This document shows, one piece after another, positions 24,076 to 32,881 of a stretch of 32,881 nt of DNA (position 1 is the first letter of the stretch; every line of letters starts with the position of its first letter). The stretch covers positions 1-32,881 of the forward strand of contig RFQA01000010.1 in the NCBI GenBank assembly GCA_009925925.1, read 5' to 3'. A model generated the notes under the pieces. The model made no database searches and had not been told where the DNA came from. It worked only from the letters and a program-made list of their open reading frames with translations. This DNA is from Betaproteobacteria bacterium. Its GTDB lineage: Bacteria; Pseudomonadota; Gammaproteobacteria; Burkholderiales; Burkholderiaceae_C. Position numbers and translations under genes: made by a program.

Positions 24076-27000
24076 CTAGCCTGCGAGCGGCGGCCGGCGA
24101 CGGTCCTCGCGCAAGGCGTGGCTGCGCAGGTAGCTCACCCACTCGGCCAAAGGGATCGGACGGCTGAAGCAATAGCCTTGCAGTTCATCGCAACCCAGCG
24201 CGGTCAGGGTCTGAGCGGTGGGCAGGTTCTCCACCCCTTCCGCCACCACCTTTAAGCCCAAGGTGTGGCCCAGCGCAATCACCGCATGCACGATGGCGGC
24301 ATCGGCGCTGTCTTCCAGCATGCCCAGCACGAAGGACTGGTCCACCTTGAGCTTGTCGATGTCGAAGCGCTTGAGATAAGCCAGGCTGGAATAGCCGGTA
24401 CCGAAGTCATCAATCGCCACCTTCACGCCCAGCGCCTTGAGGGCGGCCACCTGCTGCTGGGCGGCCACCGGGTTGTCCATCAGGTGGGATTCGGTGAGCT
24501 CCAGCTCGAGTTGTGCAGGTGGCATGCGGGTATCGCGCAGAACTGCGCTGAGCTGGTCCACCAGCTCGGGGTCGGCCAGCTGCGCGACGGACAAATTGAC
24601 CGACAGCTCCAGCCCCTTGCAGATGCCTTGCGCTTCCATGGCCATCCAGTCGCGACAGGCCTCGCGCAACACCCAGGCGCCTATGGGTTTGATCAAACCA
24701 CTTTCTTCGGCCACGTGGATGAACTCGCCAGGAGGCACTTGCCCCAGCAGCGGGTTTTTCCAACGCAGCAAGGCCTCGGCACCCTGCACCTTGCGCGTGC
24801 GGGCGTTGAGGCGTGGTTGGTAATGCAGGCTGAACTCTTCATTGGCCAGCGCCTGGCGCAGCTGGGCCTCCATGGACTGGCGCGCGAGTACGCGCTGGTC
24901 GGTCTCCGGGGAAAAGAATCGAGCCGTATCGCGCCCGGCGGACTTGGCCTCGTACATGGCCGCGTCGGCGCGGCGCATGAGCTCATCCTGGTCCGTTGCA
25001 TCCTCGGGGTAGAGCGCCACTCCCACACTGCAGGACACGGTGAGCACATGGCCATCCACCGTGGCGGTCTGGCGGATGGTCGGAATCAGGCGGTCGTTGA
25101 CCATGGCGGTCAGCTCCGGCAGGTCGGTCACATGGCGAAGGATGATGACGAATTCGTCCCCACCCAGGCGGCTGACCGTGTCGTCCGAGCGCACCGCGCT
25201 GCTGAGGCGGCGCGCCACGGTGCGCAGCAAGCCATCACCGATGTGGTGGCCCAGGGTGTCGTTGATGAGCTTGAATCGGTCCAGGTCGATAAACAGCACC
25301 GCCACTTTCTCGCCGGTGTGGCGGGCGCTGGCAATCGCATCACCCAGACGCTGCTGGCACAAGGCACGGTTGGGCAACTCGGTCAGCACATCGTGCTGGG
25401 CCAGGAAGCGGATACGTTCCTCCTTGGCTTTGCGGTCGGTAATGTCGATGGAGATGCCAATGTAGTTCACCACCTCGCCGCTGGTCGCACTCTTGTGCAC
25501 GGAGGAGACCATCAGCCATGCGGGGTAGGTGTCGCCGTTCTGTTTGCAGAAATGCACCTCACCTTGCCAGTCGTTCTGGTCTTCGAGATCCGCCCACACG
25601 GTGTCTTGCGGGGTGTTCATCACAAAGCTCAGGTCCTGCCCGAGCGCCTCGTAAAAGTCGTAACCGGTGCTGCGGCAGAAAGCCTGGTTTACGCTGATGA
25701 TTTTGCGGGCCTCGTCCATGATGATGATGCTTTCGCTGGACGCCTCAAACACCTTGGCCCACAGCTCCAGGCGCTGCTCCATGACCTTGAGCTTGTTGAT
25801 GGGGGTGAACGCGGTGAGCACTGCGTCGCGCCCCTGGAAGTTCAGGCGACGGGCCGAGAGCACCGCCCAGGAAAGCGTGGTGCCGCCGTGCCAGCGCACC
25901 TCGAATTCGTCCACCGCATCAAAGTCCGCCAGGCGCTGAAAAAAGCGACCGCGCACACCGGGCTCGAGCCCATGGCGCCAGGGGTCGTCGGTGCGGCCGT
26001 TGAGCCAGGGGCGGGCGGGTGTATTGACGTGCAGCACTTCGTGGTCCGGCACCGAAGTCACCACCATGGGAATGGGGAAGGCCTCCACCAATTCGCGCTG
26101 GGCTTCCGCAGCTCGGGCGCTGGCGGCCAGCTCCTGCTGCACCAGCCGGTCGCGGTCCAGTTGCTCCAACATGCCGTTGAAAGCGGCAAACAGCTGGCCG
26201 ATTTCATCGCGGCTGTGCCACTCGGCGCGCAGACTGTAGTCGGCCTTGCGGCGTACATCGTGGGCCACACGGGCCAAGCCTTGCAGGGGTTTGGCTATCT
26301 GGCTGGCCACCAGATACACCAGGCTCAAAATGCAGCCCAGCAACAGCAGCGCCGTACCCAGGTGCAGCCACATGCGTTTGAAAAGCTGGTCCACACGGGT
26401 CTGCAACAAGATGTGGAGCTGCGCAATACCCACGCGCCAGCTCTCCGACAAGTCCTGGAGTGCGGCCCGGTAACTTGCATCCAGACGCGCGGCCTGTTCA
26501 CTCGACATGCTGGCACTGTTGACTTCATGCACCGCACGCGCAAATTGGCTGAGTGATTTGCGCAAGGCTTCGCGTGCCGGCCCGAGGGCTGCACGCAGCT
26601 CCGGCGAACCTGCCAGCCAGGTTTGCTCATAGTCAGACTCCAGCCCCTGTTGCACCGCGTCCAGCCGGCCCAAGAGGGTGAGCAATTGCGCGTTGGGATT
26701 GAAGCCCGGCACCCGCAAGCCCCAGTTCGCCATGAAGTTGTGGGTGTCTAGCAGCACCTGCAAGAGCTCGGGCAAGCGCAGCAGGGTCAGGGACATGACG
26801 TAGTAGCTGTCGAGGTCCGGATCCAGAATCAGGTTGGACTGGTTACCAACAATAGTGAGCAGGTCACGCGCCTGCCCCAGCATACGGGCGTGTTCCGCAT
26901 CGGTGCGGGACTCGACCAACAGTTCATGCAAGCGCTGGGAGGCAGCAGCCGTATTGAGCTCCGCGTCATACGCCGCGCGGGCTTTGTCGAACTCCGGCAG

Positions 27001-27237
27001 GGTTGCCACGCCGGGGCGGTCCGCGGGCAACAAAATCGCGTCCATCACGTTGTGACGCACCGCCTCGGTATAGCTGGCGCCCACGATTTCTTTGCGAGCG
27101 AAGTCAATCGCGAGGTATTTTTCGTGGATCAGGATGCCGGAAACGTAAATGACCGCCGTCAAATCCAGCAGATAAATGAGCGTGAGTTTGCGCCCGACAC
27201 TCAGGCGCCCCAACCACAAGGGAATTTTTGACAGCAT
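24076..27237 (-). CDS. membrane PAS-GGDEF-EAL c-di-GMP signalling protein
   Basis: A 1053-residue sensor that may make or degrade c-di-GMP. A first transmembrane helix (about residues 15-35, LTLIYLLDLTAVIYVSGILI) precedes a helical periplasmic region of roughly 260 residues. A second helix follows near 294 (GTALLLLGCILSLVYLVASQ), then HAMP (about 318-370), two PAS-like domains (about 395-500 and 510-635), GGDEF (RLGGDEF near 690) and EAL. The GGDEF motif is canonical and has an RSDD I-site five residues before it. The EAL motif is EALLRWKNP near 820, with DDFGTGYSSLAYLKRF and QGYCFSRP also intact, so both activities are possible. The ATG at 27237 is preferred over 27282 because MLSKIPLW starts the hydrophobic region; neither has a clear ribosome site. 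Confidence 0.93.
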   Translation of the reverse strand: MLSKIPLWLGRLSVGRKLTLIYLLDLTAVIYVSGILIHEKYLAIDFARKEIVGASYTEAVRHNVMDAILLPADRPGVATLPEFDKARAAYDAELNTAAASQRLHELLVESRTDAEHARMLGQARDLLTIVGNQSNLILDPDLDSYYVMSLTLLRLPELLQVLLDTHNFMANWGLRVPGFNPNAQLLTLLGRLDAVQQGLESDYEQTWLAGSPELRAALGPAREALRKSLSQFARAVHEVNSASMSSEQAARLDASYRAALQDLSESWRVGIAQLHILLQTRVDQLFKRMWLHLGTALLLLGCILSLVYLVASQIAKPLQGLARVAHDVRRKADYSLRAEWHSRDEIGQLFAAFNGMLEQLDRDRLVQQELAASARAAEAQRELVEAFPIPMVVTSVPDHEVLHVNTPARPWLNGRTDDPWRHGLEPGVRGRFFQRLADFDAVDEFEVRWHGGTTLSWAVLSARRLNFQGRDAVLTAFTPINKLKVMEQRLELWAKVFEASSESIIIMDEARKIISVNQAFCRSTGYDFYEALGQDLSFVMNTPQDTVWADLEDQNDWQGEVHFCKQNGDTYPAWLMVSSVHKSATSGEVVNYIGISIDITDRKAKEERIRFLAQHDVLTELPNRALCQQRLGDAIASARHTGEKVAVLFIDLDRFKLINDTLGHHIGDGLLRTVARRLSSAVRSDDTVSRLGGDEFVIILRHVTDLPELTAMVNDRLIPTIRQTATVDGHVLTVSCSVGVALYPEDATDQDELMRRADAAMYEAKSAGRDTARFFSPETDQRVLARQSMEAQLRQALANEEFSLHYQPRLNARTRKVQGAEALLRWKNPLLGQVPPGEFIHVAEESGLIKPIGAWVLREACRDWMAMEAQGICKGLELSVNLSVAQLADPELVDQLSAVLRDTRMPPAQLELELTESHLMDNPVAAQQQVAALKALGVKVAIDDFGTGYSSLAYLKRFDIDKLKVDQSFVLGMLEDSADAAIVHAVIALGHTLGLKVVAEGVENLPTAQTLTALGCDELQGYCFSRPIPLAEWVSYLRSHALREDRRRPPLAG

Positions 27238-27317
27238 GTGTAAGGCCCGATCTTCAGAGCCACCCGCCCACGCGGGCTCCAACGGCTTACCAACACGCTA
27301 GCAATAAACGCACCAGA

Positions 27318-27338
27318 CGCGCCCCAATAGGGTGCGCG
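27318..27338. other. GC-rich hairpin downstream of icmF
   Basis: CGCGCCCC (27318-27325) pairs with GGG-GCGCG (27330-27338) around AATA, with one bulged T. It lies in the 117-bp gap between icmF and the GGDEF-EAL gene. No T run follows on either strand, so its role as a terminator is uncertain. Confidence 0.35.
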
Positions 27339-27354
27339 CCTTATAAATAGCGCA

Positions 27355-30300
27355 CTACATATTCCGCCGGTACTGCCCGCCCACCTCGAAAAGCGCACTC
27401 GTAATCTGGCCTAGCGAACACACCCGCACCGCATCCATCAACACCTCAAACACATTCCGGTTGTCGATCACCGCCTGCTGCAACTTCTTGAGCATGGCCG
27501 GCGACTCTGCAGCGTGCAACGTATGGAAGTCGGCCAGACGTTTGAGCTGGTTTTGCTTTTCGTCGTCGGTACTGCGGGCCAGTTCCAGCTTGTCCAGCAC
27601 GGCATCGCCATGGGGGTTGCGGAAGGTGTTCACACCGATGATGGGCAGCTCGCCGGTGTGCTTGAGCATCTCGTAGTGCATGGACTCATCCTGGATCTTG
27701 CCGCGCTGGTAGCCGGTTTCCATGGCACCCAATACGCCGCCACGTTCGGCAATGCGCTCAAATTCGGCTAACACGGCTTCTTCCACGAGCTCGGTCAGCT
27801 CTTCGATGATGAAGGCGCCCTGGTTGGGATTCTCGTTCTTGGCCAGGCCCCACTCGCGGTTGATGATGAGCTGGATGGCCATGGCACGGCGCACCGAGTC
27901 TTCGGTGGGCGTGGTGATGGCCTCGTCAAACGCGTTGGTGTGCAGGCTGTTGCAGTTGTCGTAAATCGCAATCAAGGCCTGCAGCGTGGTGCGGATGTCG
28001 TTGAACTGGATCTCCTGCGCGTGCAAGCTGCGGCCACTGGTTTGAATGTGGTACTTGAGCTTCTGGCTGCGTTCATTCGCGCCGTATTTTTCTTTCATGG
28101 CCACGGCCCAGATGCGGCGCGCCACACGGCCCATCACGGTGTATTCGGGGTCCATGCCGTTGCTGAAGAAGAAGCTCAGGTTGGGCGCAAAGTCGTCAAT
28201 GTGCATGCCGCGCGCCAGATACGCCTCTACAAACGTAAAGCCGTTGGACAAGGTGAACGCCAGCTGGCTGATGGGGTTGGCCCCCGCCTCGGCAATGTGG
28301 TAACCGCTGATGGACACGCTGTAGAAGTTACGCACGTCGTGGTGCACAAAGTACTCGGCAATGTCACCCATCACCTTCAAGGAGAACTCGGTGCTGAAGA
28401 TGCAAGTGTTCTGGCCCTGGTCTTCTTTCAGGATATCGGCCTGCACCGTGCCGCGCACATTGGCGAGTACCCATTCCTTGATCTTGGCGACCTCGGTGTC
28501 GGTAGGTTCGCGGCCGTTGTCGGCTTTGAACTTATCGATGTTCTGGTCGATAGCCGTGTTCATGAACATGGCCAGGATGCTGGGGGCCGGGCCGTTGATG
28601 GTCATGGACACACTGGTGCTCGGACTGCACAAATCAAACCCGCCGTAGAGCACCTTCATGTCGTCCAGCGTGGCAATGCTCACGCCGCTGTTACCCACTT
28701 TGCCGTAGATGTCCGGGCGCGGGTCGGGGTCGTTGCCGTAAAGCGTGACTGAATCAAACGCCGTAGAGAGGCGCTTGGCCGCCATGCCGCTGGACAGCAG
28801 TTTGAAGCGGGTGTTGGTGCGGAAGGCATCGCCCTCGCCCGCGAACATGCGGGTCGGGTCCTCGCCCTCGCGCTTGAAGGCAAAGGTGCCTGCGGTGTAG
28901 GGGTAGCTACCGGGCACGTTGTCCAGCATCAGCCACTTCAGGATTTCGCCATGGTCCTCGTACTGCGGCAAAGCCACTTTGCGGATGGTGGTGCCGCTCA
29001 AGCTTTTGGTGGTGAGTGCGGTGCGGATTTCCTTGTCACGGATTTTCACCACGTACTCGTCACCGGCGTAGGCCTTTTGCATTTCGGGCCACTGGGTCAG
29101 CAACTTGCGCTCTGCGGCACCCAAGCGTTCTTCGCGTTCCGCGGCCAGTTGGGTGACGGCCGTAACCGCATTCACCTTGTCGGGATTGGCTTCGCGCAGC
29201 ATGCGGCCGGACTCACGCAGTTGCTGGATTTCGCGCGCCAGGCGGGCCTGCTCTTTGGCGCGTTTTTTGTAGCCACGCACCGTGTCGCTGATCTCGGCCA
29301 GGTAGCGGGTGCGCGCTGCAGGAACCACCGGCGTCTGGTTGGAACTGTGGCGCACGTTCACGCGCGGCAGGCTGCCCTCGTGCAGCGGCACGCCCAACGC
29401 CTTGAGGCGCGGCAACAAGGCCTGGTACAGGGCGGTGACGCCATCGTCATTGAAGCGTGCGGCCATGGTGCCGAACACCGGCATCTGCTCGGTAGGCGTG
29501 TTCCAGGCTTCCTTGTTGCGCTGCACCTGCTTGGCCACGTCGCGCAGCGCATCGCTGGCACCTTTGCGGTCGAACTTGTTGATGGCCACGAACTCTGCAA
29601 AGTCGAGCATGTCGATTTTCTCGAGCTGGCTGGCGGCTCCGAACTCGGGCGTCATCACGTACAGCGGCACATCCACATGCGGGACGATGGCTGCATCCCC
29701 TTGGCCGATGCCCGAGGTTTCCACCACCACCAAATCGAAGCCCGCCACCTTGCACGCGGCGATCACATCCGGCAACGCAGCGCTGATCTCGGAGCCAAAG
29801 TCACGCGTCGCCAGCGAGCGCATGAACACACGGCTTCCCTGCTGCCAAGGCGAAATGGCATTCATGCGAATGCGGTCGCCCAGCAGGGCGCCGCCGCTCT
29901 TGCGGCGGCTCGGGTCGATGGAGATGACGGCTACGCGCAAAGCGTCATTCTGGTCCAGCCGCAAGCGGCGGATCAACTCGTCCGTCAGGCTGGATTTGCC
30001 CGCACCACCCGTACCGGTAATGCCGATAGTTGCTATCTTTTTAGTAGCTGCTTGCGCACGTATTTCCTGCGCCAGAGCCGGATTCAGCTTGGAAGCCTCA
30101 ATAGCGGTCAGCAACTGGGCCAGTGCGCGCCAACTGGCCTCGGTGTGGCCCTGGATGGTGGACAAGTCGGTAGGTGCCAGCGCTGTGATGTCCTTGTCGC
30201 AGCGCATCACCATCTCGCCGATCATGCCTTGCAGCCCCATGCGCTGGCCGTCTTCGGGGCTGTAGATGCGGGACACGCCATAGGCATGCAACTCGCGAAT

Positions 30301-30648
30301 CTCGGGCGGCACAATCACGCCGCCGCCACCGCCAAACACCTGGATATGCGCGTCGCCACGGCTTTTCAGCAGGTCCACCATGTACTTGAAGTACTCCACA
30401 TGCCCGCCCTGGTAGGAGCTGATGGCAATGCCTTGCACATCCTCCTGCAAAGCGGCGGTCACGACCTCGTCCACGCTGCGGTTGTGGCCCAGGTGGATAA
30501 CTTCGGCACCCATGCCCTGCAGGATGCGGCGCATGATGTTGATGGCCGCGTCGTGGCCGTCAAACAGGCTGGCCGCGGTGACAAAGCGCACCTTGTGGGT
30601 GGGGCGGTAGTTGGCCAGGGCTTTGAAGTCGGCAGACAGATCGGTCAT
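27355..30648 (-). CDS. icmF: fused isobutyryl-CoA mutase IcmF
   Basis: An adenosylcobalamin-dependent enzyme that interconverts isobutyryl-CoA and n-butyryl-CoA (some also act on isovaleryl/pivalyl-CoA), with its G-protein chaperone fused in. The protein is 1097 residues. The B12-binding domain spans about 1-150, with the cobalt-binding His in [10 protein letters not shown] and the [11 protein letters not shown] loop. A linker leads to the MeaB-like GTPase, with the P-loop [12 protein letters not shown] near residue 213, [17 protein letters not shown], and NKFDRKGA. The catalytic mutase barrel follows ([48 protein letters not shown]). A dispersed repeat copy encodes residues of about 191-207 in frame, just before the P-loop. 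No cobalamin riboswitch is visible upstream; a 22-bp palindrome is. Confidence 0.97.
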   Translation of the reverse strand: MTDLSADFKALANYRPTHKVRFVTAASLFDGHDAAINIMRRILQGMGAEVIHLGHNRSVDEVVTAALQEDVQGIAISSYQGGHVEYFKYMVDLLKSRGDAHIQVFGGGGGVIVPPEIRELHAYGVSRIYSPEDGQRMGLQGMIGEMVMRCDKDITALAPTDLSTIQGHTEASWRALAQLLTAIEASKLNPALAQEIRAQAATKKIATIGITGTGGAGKSSLTDELIRRLRLDQNDALRVAVISIDPSRRKSGGALLGDRIRMNAISPWQQGSRVFMRSLATRDFGSEISAALPDVIAACKVAGFDLVVVETSGIGQGDAAIVPHVDVPLYVMTPEFGAASQLEKIDMLDFAEFVAINKFDRKGASDALRDVAKQVQRNKEAWNTPTEQMPVFGTMAARFNDDGVTALYQALLPRLKALGVPLHEGSLPRVNVRHSSNQTPVVPAARTRYLAEISDTVRGYKKRAKEQARLAREIQQLRESGRMLREANPDKVNAVTAVTQLAAEREERLGAAERKLLTQWPEMQKAYAGDEYVVKIRDKEIRTALTTKSLSGTTIRKVALPQYEDHGEILKWLMLDNVPGSYPYTAGTFAFKREGEDPTRMFAGEGDAFRTNTRFKLLSSGMAAKRLSTAFDSVTLYGNDPDPRPDIYGKVGNSGVSIATLDDMKVLYGGFDLCSPSTSVSMTINGPAPSILAMFMNTAIDQNIDKFKADNGREPTDTEVAKIKEWVLANVRGTVQADILKEDQGQNTCIFSTEFSLKVMGDIAEYFVHHDVRNFYSVSISGYHIAEAGANPISQLAFTLSNGFTFVEAYLARGMHIDDFAPNLSFFFSNGMDPEYTVMGRVARRIWAVAMKEKYGANERSQKLKYHIQTSGRSLHAQEIQFNDIRTTLQALIAIYDNCNSLHTNAFDEAITTPTEDSVRRAMAIQLIINREWGLAKNENPNQGAFIIEELTELVEEAVLAEFERIAERGGVLGAMETGYQRGKIQDESMHYEMLKHTGELPIIGVNTFRNPHGDAVLDKLELARSTDDEKQNQLKRLADFHTLHAAESPAMLKKLQQAVIDNRNVFEVLMDAVRVCSLGQITSALFEVGGQYRRNM
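30030..30077 (-). repeat. dispersed ~50-bp repeat, copy E, inside icmF
   Basis: On the minus strand this reads CTCTGGCGCAGGAAATACGT, then GCGCAAGCAGCTACTAAAAA, then GATAGCAA, matching the other four copies along their whole length. It is translated in frame as part of icmF ([16 protein letters not shown]). Confidence 0.85.
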
Positions 30649-30669
30649 AGGGCACCAGTGGACGGTTAA

Positions 30670-30691
30670 TTGACGTTTACGTAAACGTCAA
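30670..30691. promoter_or_regulatory. perfect 22-bp palindrome upstream of icmF (probable operator)
   Basis: The half-site TTGACGTTTAC is followed directly by its exact reverse complement. It starts 22 bp before the icmF start codon. A TTGACG within it could serve as a -35 box for icmF. The form resembles the palindromes of MerR-type regulators such as LiuR that control branched-chain acyl-CoA degradation; that link is inferred from IcmF's role. No regulator gene is in the window. Confidence 0.75.
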
Positions 30692-30825
30692 CTGTAAACC
30701 AAGCAGCCTGACAGCGGCTTACAGCCCGCATGGGGGTAAGTACCTAGAGCCCGCTTGCAATTCCGGACGGGCGGCGCGCCGAATCCGGTAGAGTGCGAGC
30801 CATAGAGACACAGCTCCCCGGCACC

Positions 30826-31605
30826 ATGACCTTTCTCGCGTTGGACATCGGCAATACCCGCCTCAAATGGGCGCACTATGCGTCCCCCCGCCCCGGCGCT
30901 GCATTGCTGGCACAAGGCGCGGAGTTTCTGGAAAACATCGACAAGCTGGCAGACGGCGCATGGCGTGACATGCCGGCTCCCGCCCAGGTTTTGGGTTGCG
31001 TGGTTGCCGGTGACGCCGTCAAGCGGCGTGTGCAAGAGCAAATGGACCAGTGGGACGTGGTGCCGCAATGGGTGGTCGCCAGTGAAGGCGAAGCCGGCTT
31101 GCGCAACGGCTATGACCACCCGACCCGCCTGGGGGCAGACCGCTGGGTGGCCATGATCGGGGCCTACCACCACATGTTGGGCCAGGGCACGCCCCGCCCC
31201 ATGGTGGTCGTCATGGTGGGCACCGCCGTAACAGTAGAGGCCATTGCCACCGACGGCAAGTTTCTGGGCGGGCTGATTCTGCCGGGCCACGGCATCATGT
31301 TGCGAGCCCTCGAATCCGGCACGGCCGGCCTGCACGTGCCTACCGGCGAAGTGTGTGAGTTCCCCACCAACACCAGCGATGCGCTCACCAGTGGCGGCAC
31401 CTTTGCCATCGCCGGCGCGGTAGAGCGCATGGTGCAACATGTGAGCGCCCACTGCGGTGCTGAGCCCGCGTGCATCATGACCGGTGGCGCGGGCTGGAAG
31501 ATGGCACCCAGCATGACCCGCCCTTTCGAGCTGGTAGATAACCTGATTTTTGATGGCCTGCTGCAAATGGCCAAGGTCCGCTTCCCGCTGGCCCAAGCGG
31601 CCTGA
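30826..31605 (+). CDS. coaX: type III pantothenate kinase
   Basis: Phosphorylates pantothenate, the first step of coenzyme A synthesis. CoaX-type enzymes are ASKHA-fold kinases, not feedback-inhibited by CoA. The 259-residue protein starts [20 protein letters not shown], whose DIGNTR is the phosphate-binding motif. It continues with [20 protein letters not shown] (substrate and Asp region), [20 protein letters not shown] and [15 protein letters not shown]. The ATG at 30826 is chosen because the family begins at this Met; a GTG at 30793 would add 11 unrelated residues. It is divergent from icmF with the palindrome between them. Supply of CoA next to a CoA-ester mutase is interesting but probably coincidental. 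Confidence 0.95.
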   Translation: MTFLALDIGNTRLKWAHYASPRPGAALLAQGAEFLENIDKLADGAWRDMPAPAQVLGCVVAGDAVKRRVQEQMDQWDVVPQWVVASEGEAGLRNGYDHPTRLGADRWVAMIGAYHHMLGQGTPRPMVVVMVGTAVTVEAIATDGKFLGGLILPGHGIMLRALESGTAGLHVPTGEVCEFPTNTSDALTSGGTFAIAGAVERMVQHVSAHCGAEPACIMTGGAGWKMAPSMTRPFELVDNLIFDGLLQMAKVRFPLAQAA

Positions 31606-31620
31606 AGGGCCCCGCAGGCG

Positions 31621-32229
31621 CTATAGATCCAACAGCTGGGAAAAGTCGGTATTACTGGTTCCGGGCGTCTCGCCGGAGACCACGGCCGCGGAGTCGAAGG
31701 CGTGGTCCAGCACCCGCACTCCGTCACCCGGCGCACTCTGGGCAGAGAGCACCGCACGGTCTACCAAGCGCATCAATTGCGCCCGGGCCGCCTCTTGGGA
31801 CAAACCATTCAAATCCACAGTCGCCGTGAGGGTCAGGCGCACGGTTGCCAGTTCTGGCACGCGCTGCTCCGGCCGTCCGACAGCACCTGTATCTTGCAGA
31901 ACCGCGCCATCCTGGCCGATAAACAGAATGCGTGCACGGCCCTTGGGCGACAGCACATGGGACTGCGCATCCGGGTTCACCACCAGCATGGTGCCGTTGG
32001 CAAAGTCGCGGGCCCAAGCGGTTTTGCCACCGTCAAAGCCGCGGATGACAAAGCCATAGTCGCGGGGAGATGCGAAAAAGCGGCCACTGGCGTCGAGGGC
32101 CGGGTCGTCAATCTCGAGCTCGTCATGCACAAAGGTGTAGCGGTATTCGCCCGGCCGCGACTGCCGGCGCACGGCAGCCTGCAATCCGCCGGATCGCTCA
32201 CGCGGGTTGATTTCGCTCCACTGTGTCAT
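31621..32229 (-). CDS. uncharacterised protein
   Basis: I do not recognise this 202-residue protein. It starts MTQWSEINPRERSGGLQAAV, has a Gly/Asp-rich, probably beta-rich middle (GEYRYTFVHDELEIDDPALD, RDYGFVIRGFDGGKTAWARD, GTMLVVNPDAQSHVLSPKGR), and ends with an acidic C terminus. There is no signal peptide, membrane segment or Cys. It converges on coaX with a 15-bp gap, and its start lies 40 bp after the stop of the upstream amidohydrolase gene on the same strand, so these two may be cotranscribed. Coding character is supported by length, codon-position GC and the lack of a better frame. Confidence 0.7.
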   Translation of the reverse strand: MTQWSEINPRERSGGLQAAVRRQSRPGEYRYTFVHDELEIDDPALDASGRFFASPRDYGFVIRGFDGGKTAWARDFANGTMLVVNPDAQSHVLSPKGRARILFIGQDGAVLQDTGAVGRPEQRVPELATVRLTLTATVDLNGLSQEAARAQLMRLVDRAVLSAQSAPGDGVRVLDHAFDSAAVVSGETPGTSNTDFSQLLDL

Positions 32230-32269
32230 GGCTACCCCCTGTTACATCTTGCAAATCATGATAGCGATT

Positions 32270-32881
32270 TCAGATGTCAGATGCGAGCCATTCTTCTGCC
32301 AAACGCACCCAGAAGGTAGCGCCCAAAGGCAACAGCTCGTCATTAAAGTCATAGCTCGGGTTGTGCAAAGTGCAAGGGCCGGCGCCATGGCCCAGGGTGC
32401 GGTGGTCCCCATCTCCGTTACCAATGAAGGCGTAGCAGCCCGGCTTGGCCTGCAGCATGAACGAGAAGTCTTCGGCGCCCATGGTGGGCTCCTGGGTAAA
32501 CACCTTATCGGCGCCCACGATGCTTTCCATCACCTTCGCGGCAAACGCTGCCTCTTTGGGAGCGTTGATAGTGGGTGGGTAGTTGCGCACAAACTCAAAC
32601 TCCACGCGGGTGTTAAACGCCGAGCACAGGCTTTCGCTCATCTCGCGCATGCGACGTTCGATCAAATCCAACACTTCGATGGAGAACGTACGCACCGTGC
32701 CCTGCAACTCGCAGCGGTCAGGAATCACGTTGGTGGCTTCGCCGGCGTTGATCATGGTGACCGAGATCACGCCCGCATCAATCGGCTTCACATTGCGGCT
32801 GATGATGGTCTGAAAACCCTGCACCAGTTGGCAAGCCACCACCACCGGGTCAATGGCGTTGTGGGGGATGGCCGCATGGCC
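32270..32881 (-). CDS. M20-family amidohydrolase (hippurate hydrolase-like), truncated by window edge
   Basis: The C-terminal portion of a zinc-dependent M20D amidohydrolase of the HipO/N-acyl-amino-acid hydrolase group, which removes acyl groups from amino acids or related amides. The frame runs off the right edge; the last visible residues on that side read HAAIPHNAIDP, the typical M20 dimerisation-domain entrance. The dimerisation domain continues with FQTIISRNVKPIDAGVISVT and INAGEATNVIPDRCELQGTV. The catalytic domain resumes with EPTMGAEDFSFMLQAKPGCY, whose Glu-Asp region fits the family, and LHNPSYDFNDELLPLG, whose His is a likely metal ligand. The N-terminal metal-binding part lies outside the window. 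Confidence 0.92.
   Translation of the reverse strand, partial: GHAAIPHNAIDPVVVACQLVQGFQTIISRNVKPIDAGVISVTMINAGEATNVIPDRCELQGTVRTFSIEVLDLIERRMREMSESLCSAFNTRVEFEFVRNYPPTINAPKEAAFAAKVMESIVGADKVFTQEPTMGAEDFSFMLQAKPGCYAFIGNGDGDHRTLGHGAGPCTLHNPSYDFNDELLPLGATFWVRLAEEWLASDI

Noticed and set aside
24265-26556. 763-codon plus-strand frame opposite the GGDEF-EAL gene
   Set aside because: Antisense shadow. The minus-strand protein has complete PAS, GGDEF and EAL motifs, while this frame shows none.
28951-30669. 572-codon plus-strand frame opposite icmF
   Set aside because: Antisense shadow. IcmF motifs are continuous on the minus strand.
30649-30825. Cobalamin riboswitch upstream of the B12-dependent mutase
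   Set aside because: The 177-bp gap is too short for a full cobalamin element in the icmF orientation and contains no B12-box-like sequence; only the palindrome stands out.

Overview
The window is a GC-rich chromosomal segment with tightly packed genes and short operons. It looks like a betaproteobacterium of the Burkholderiales, most likely the Comamonadaceae (Rhodoferax/Curvibacter/Polaromonas-like). That placement is inference. It rests on the gene content (fused isobutyryl-CoA mutase, type III pantothenate kinase, a Liv-type ABC cassette, many c-di-GMP proteins) and on a short dispersed repeat with the core GCAGCTACT...ATAGCAA, of a kind I associate with this family. I see no tRNA, rRNA, CRISPR array, prophage, insertion sequence or recognisable defence island. 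Both window edges cut genes.

Layout. 1-2.5 kb: RluF-like pseudouridine synthase, a lipase-like hydrolase, and a convergent TfoX C-terminal-domain protein. 2.5-4.7 kb: htpG behind a near-consensus sigma-32 promoter, followed by a repeat copy and a strong terminator. 4.7-10.7 kb: membrane diguanylate cyclase, a PNPOx-like flavoprotein, a DCC-family protein, a tannase-like lipoprotein, a cytochrome b561 and a GAF/HD-GYP phosphodiesterase. 10.8-15.8 kb: periplasmic FKBP isomerase, then a minus-strand cluster running from an RsbQ-like hydrolase through a translationally coupled PAS-GGDEF cyclase to an M48 lipoprotein protease and an M14 carboxypeptidase. 15.8-16.7 kb: an 814-bp gene-poor stretch with two diverged inverted repeat arms of about 185 bp flanking a 28-residue membrane-peptide ORF. 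16.7-24 kb: dbpA, a small orphan gene and a livKHMGF-type operon ending in a formamidase-like hydrolase. 24-32.9 kb: a large PAS-GGDEF-EAL protein, icmF behind a perfect 22-bp palindrome, coaX, an orphan gene, and a truncated M20 amidohydrolase.

Themes. Four c-di-GMP enzymes of four architectures occur here. One is paired with an alpha/beta hydrolase in the arrangement of the RsbQ-RsbP sensing module. The Liv cassette and IcmF suggest use of branched-chain or similar carbon compounds. The least explained features are the inverted-repeat/mini-ORF locus and the roughly 50-bp repeat family, present in five copies, one of which lies in frame inside icmF.
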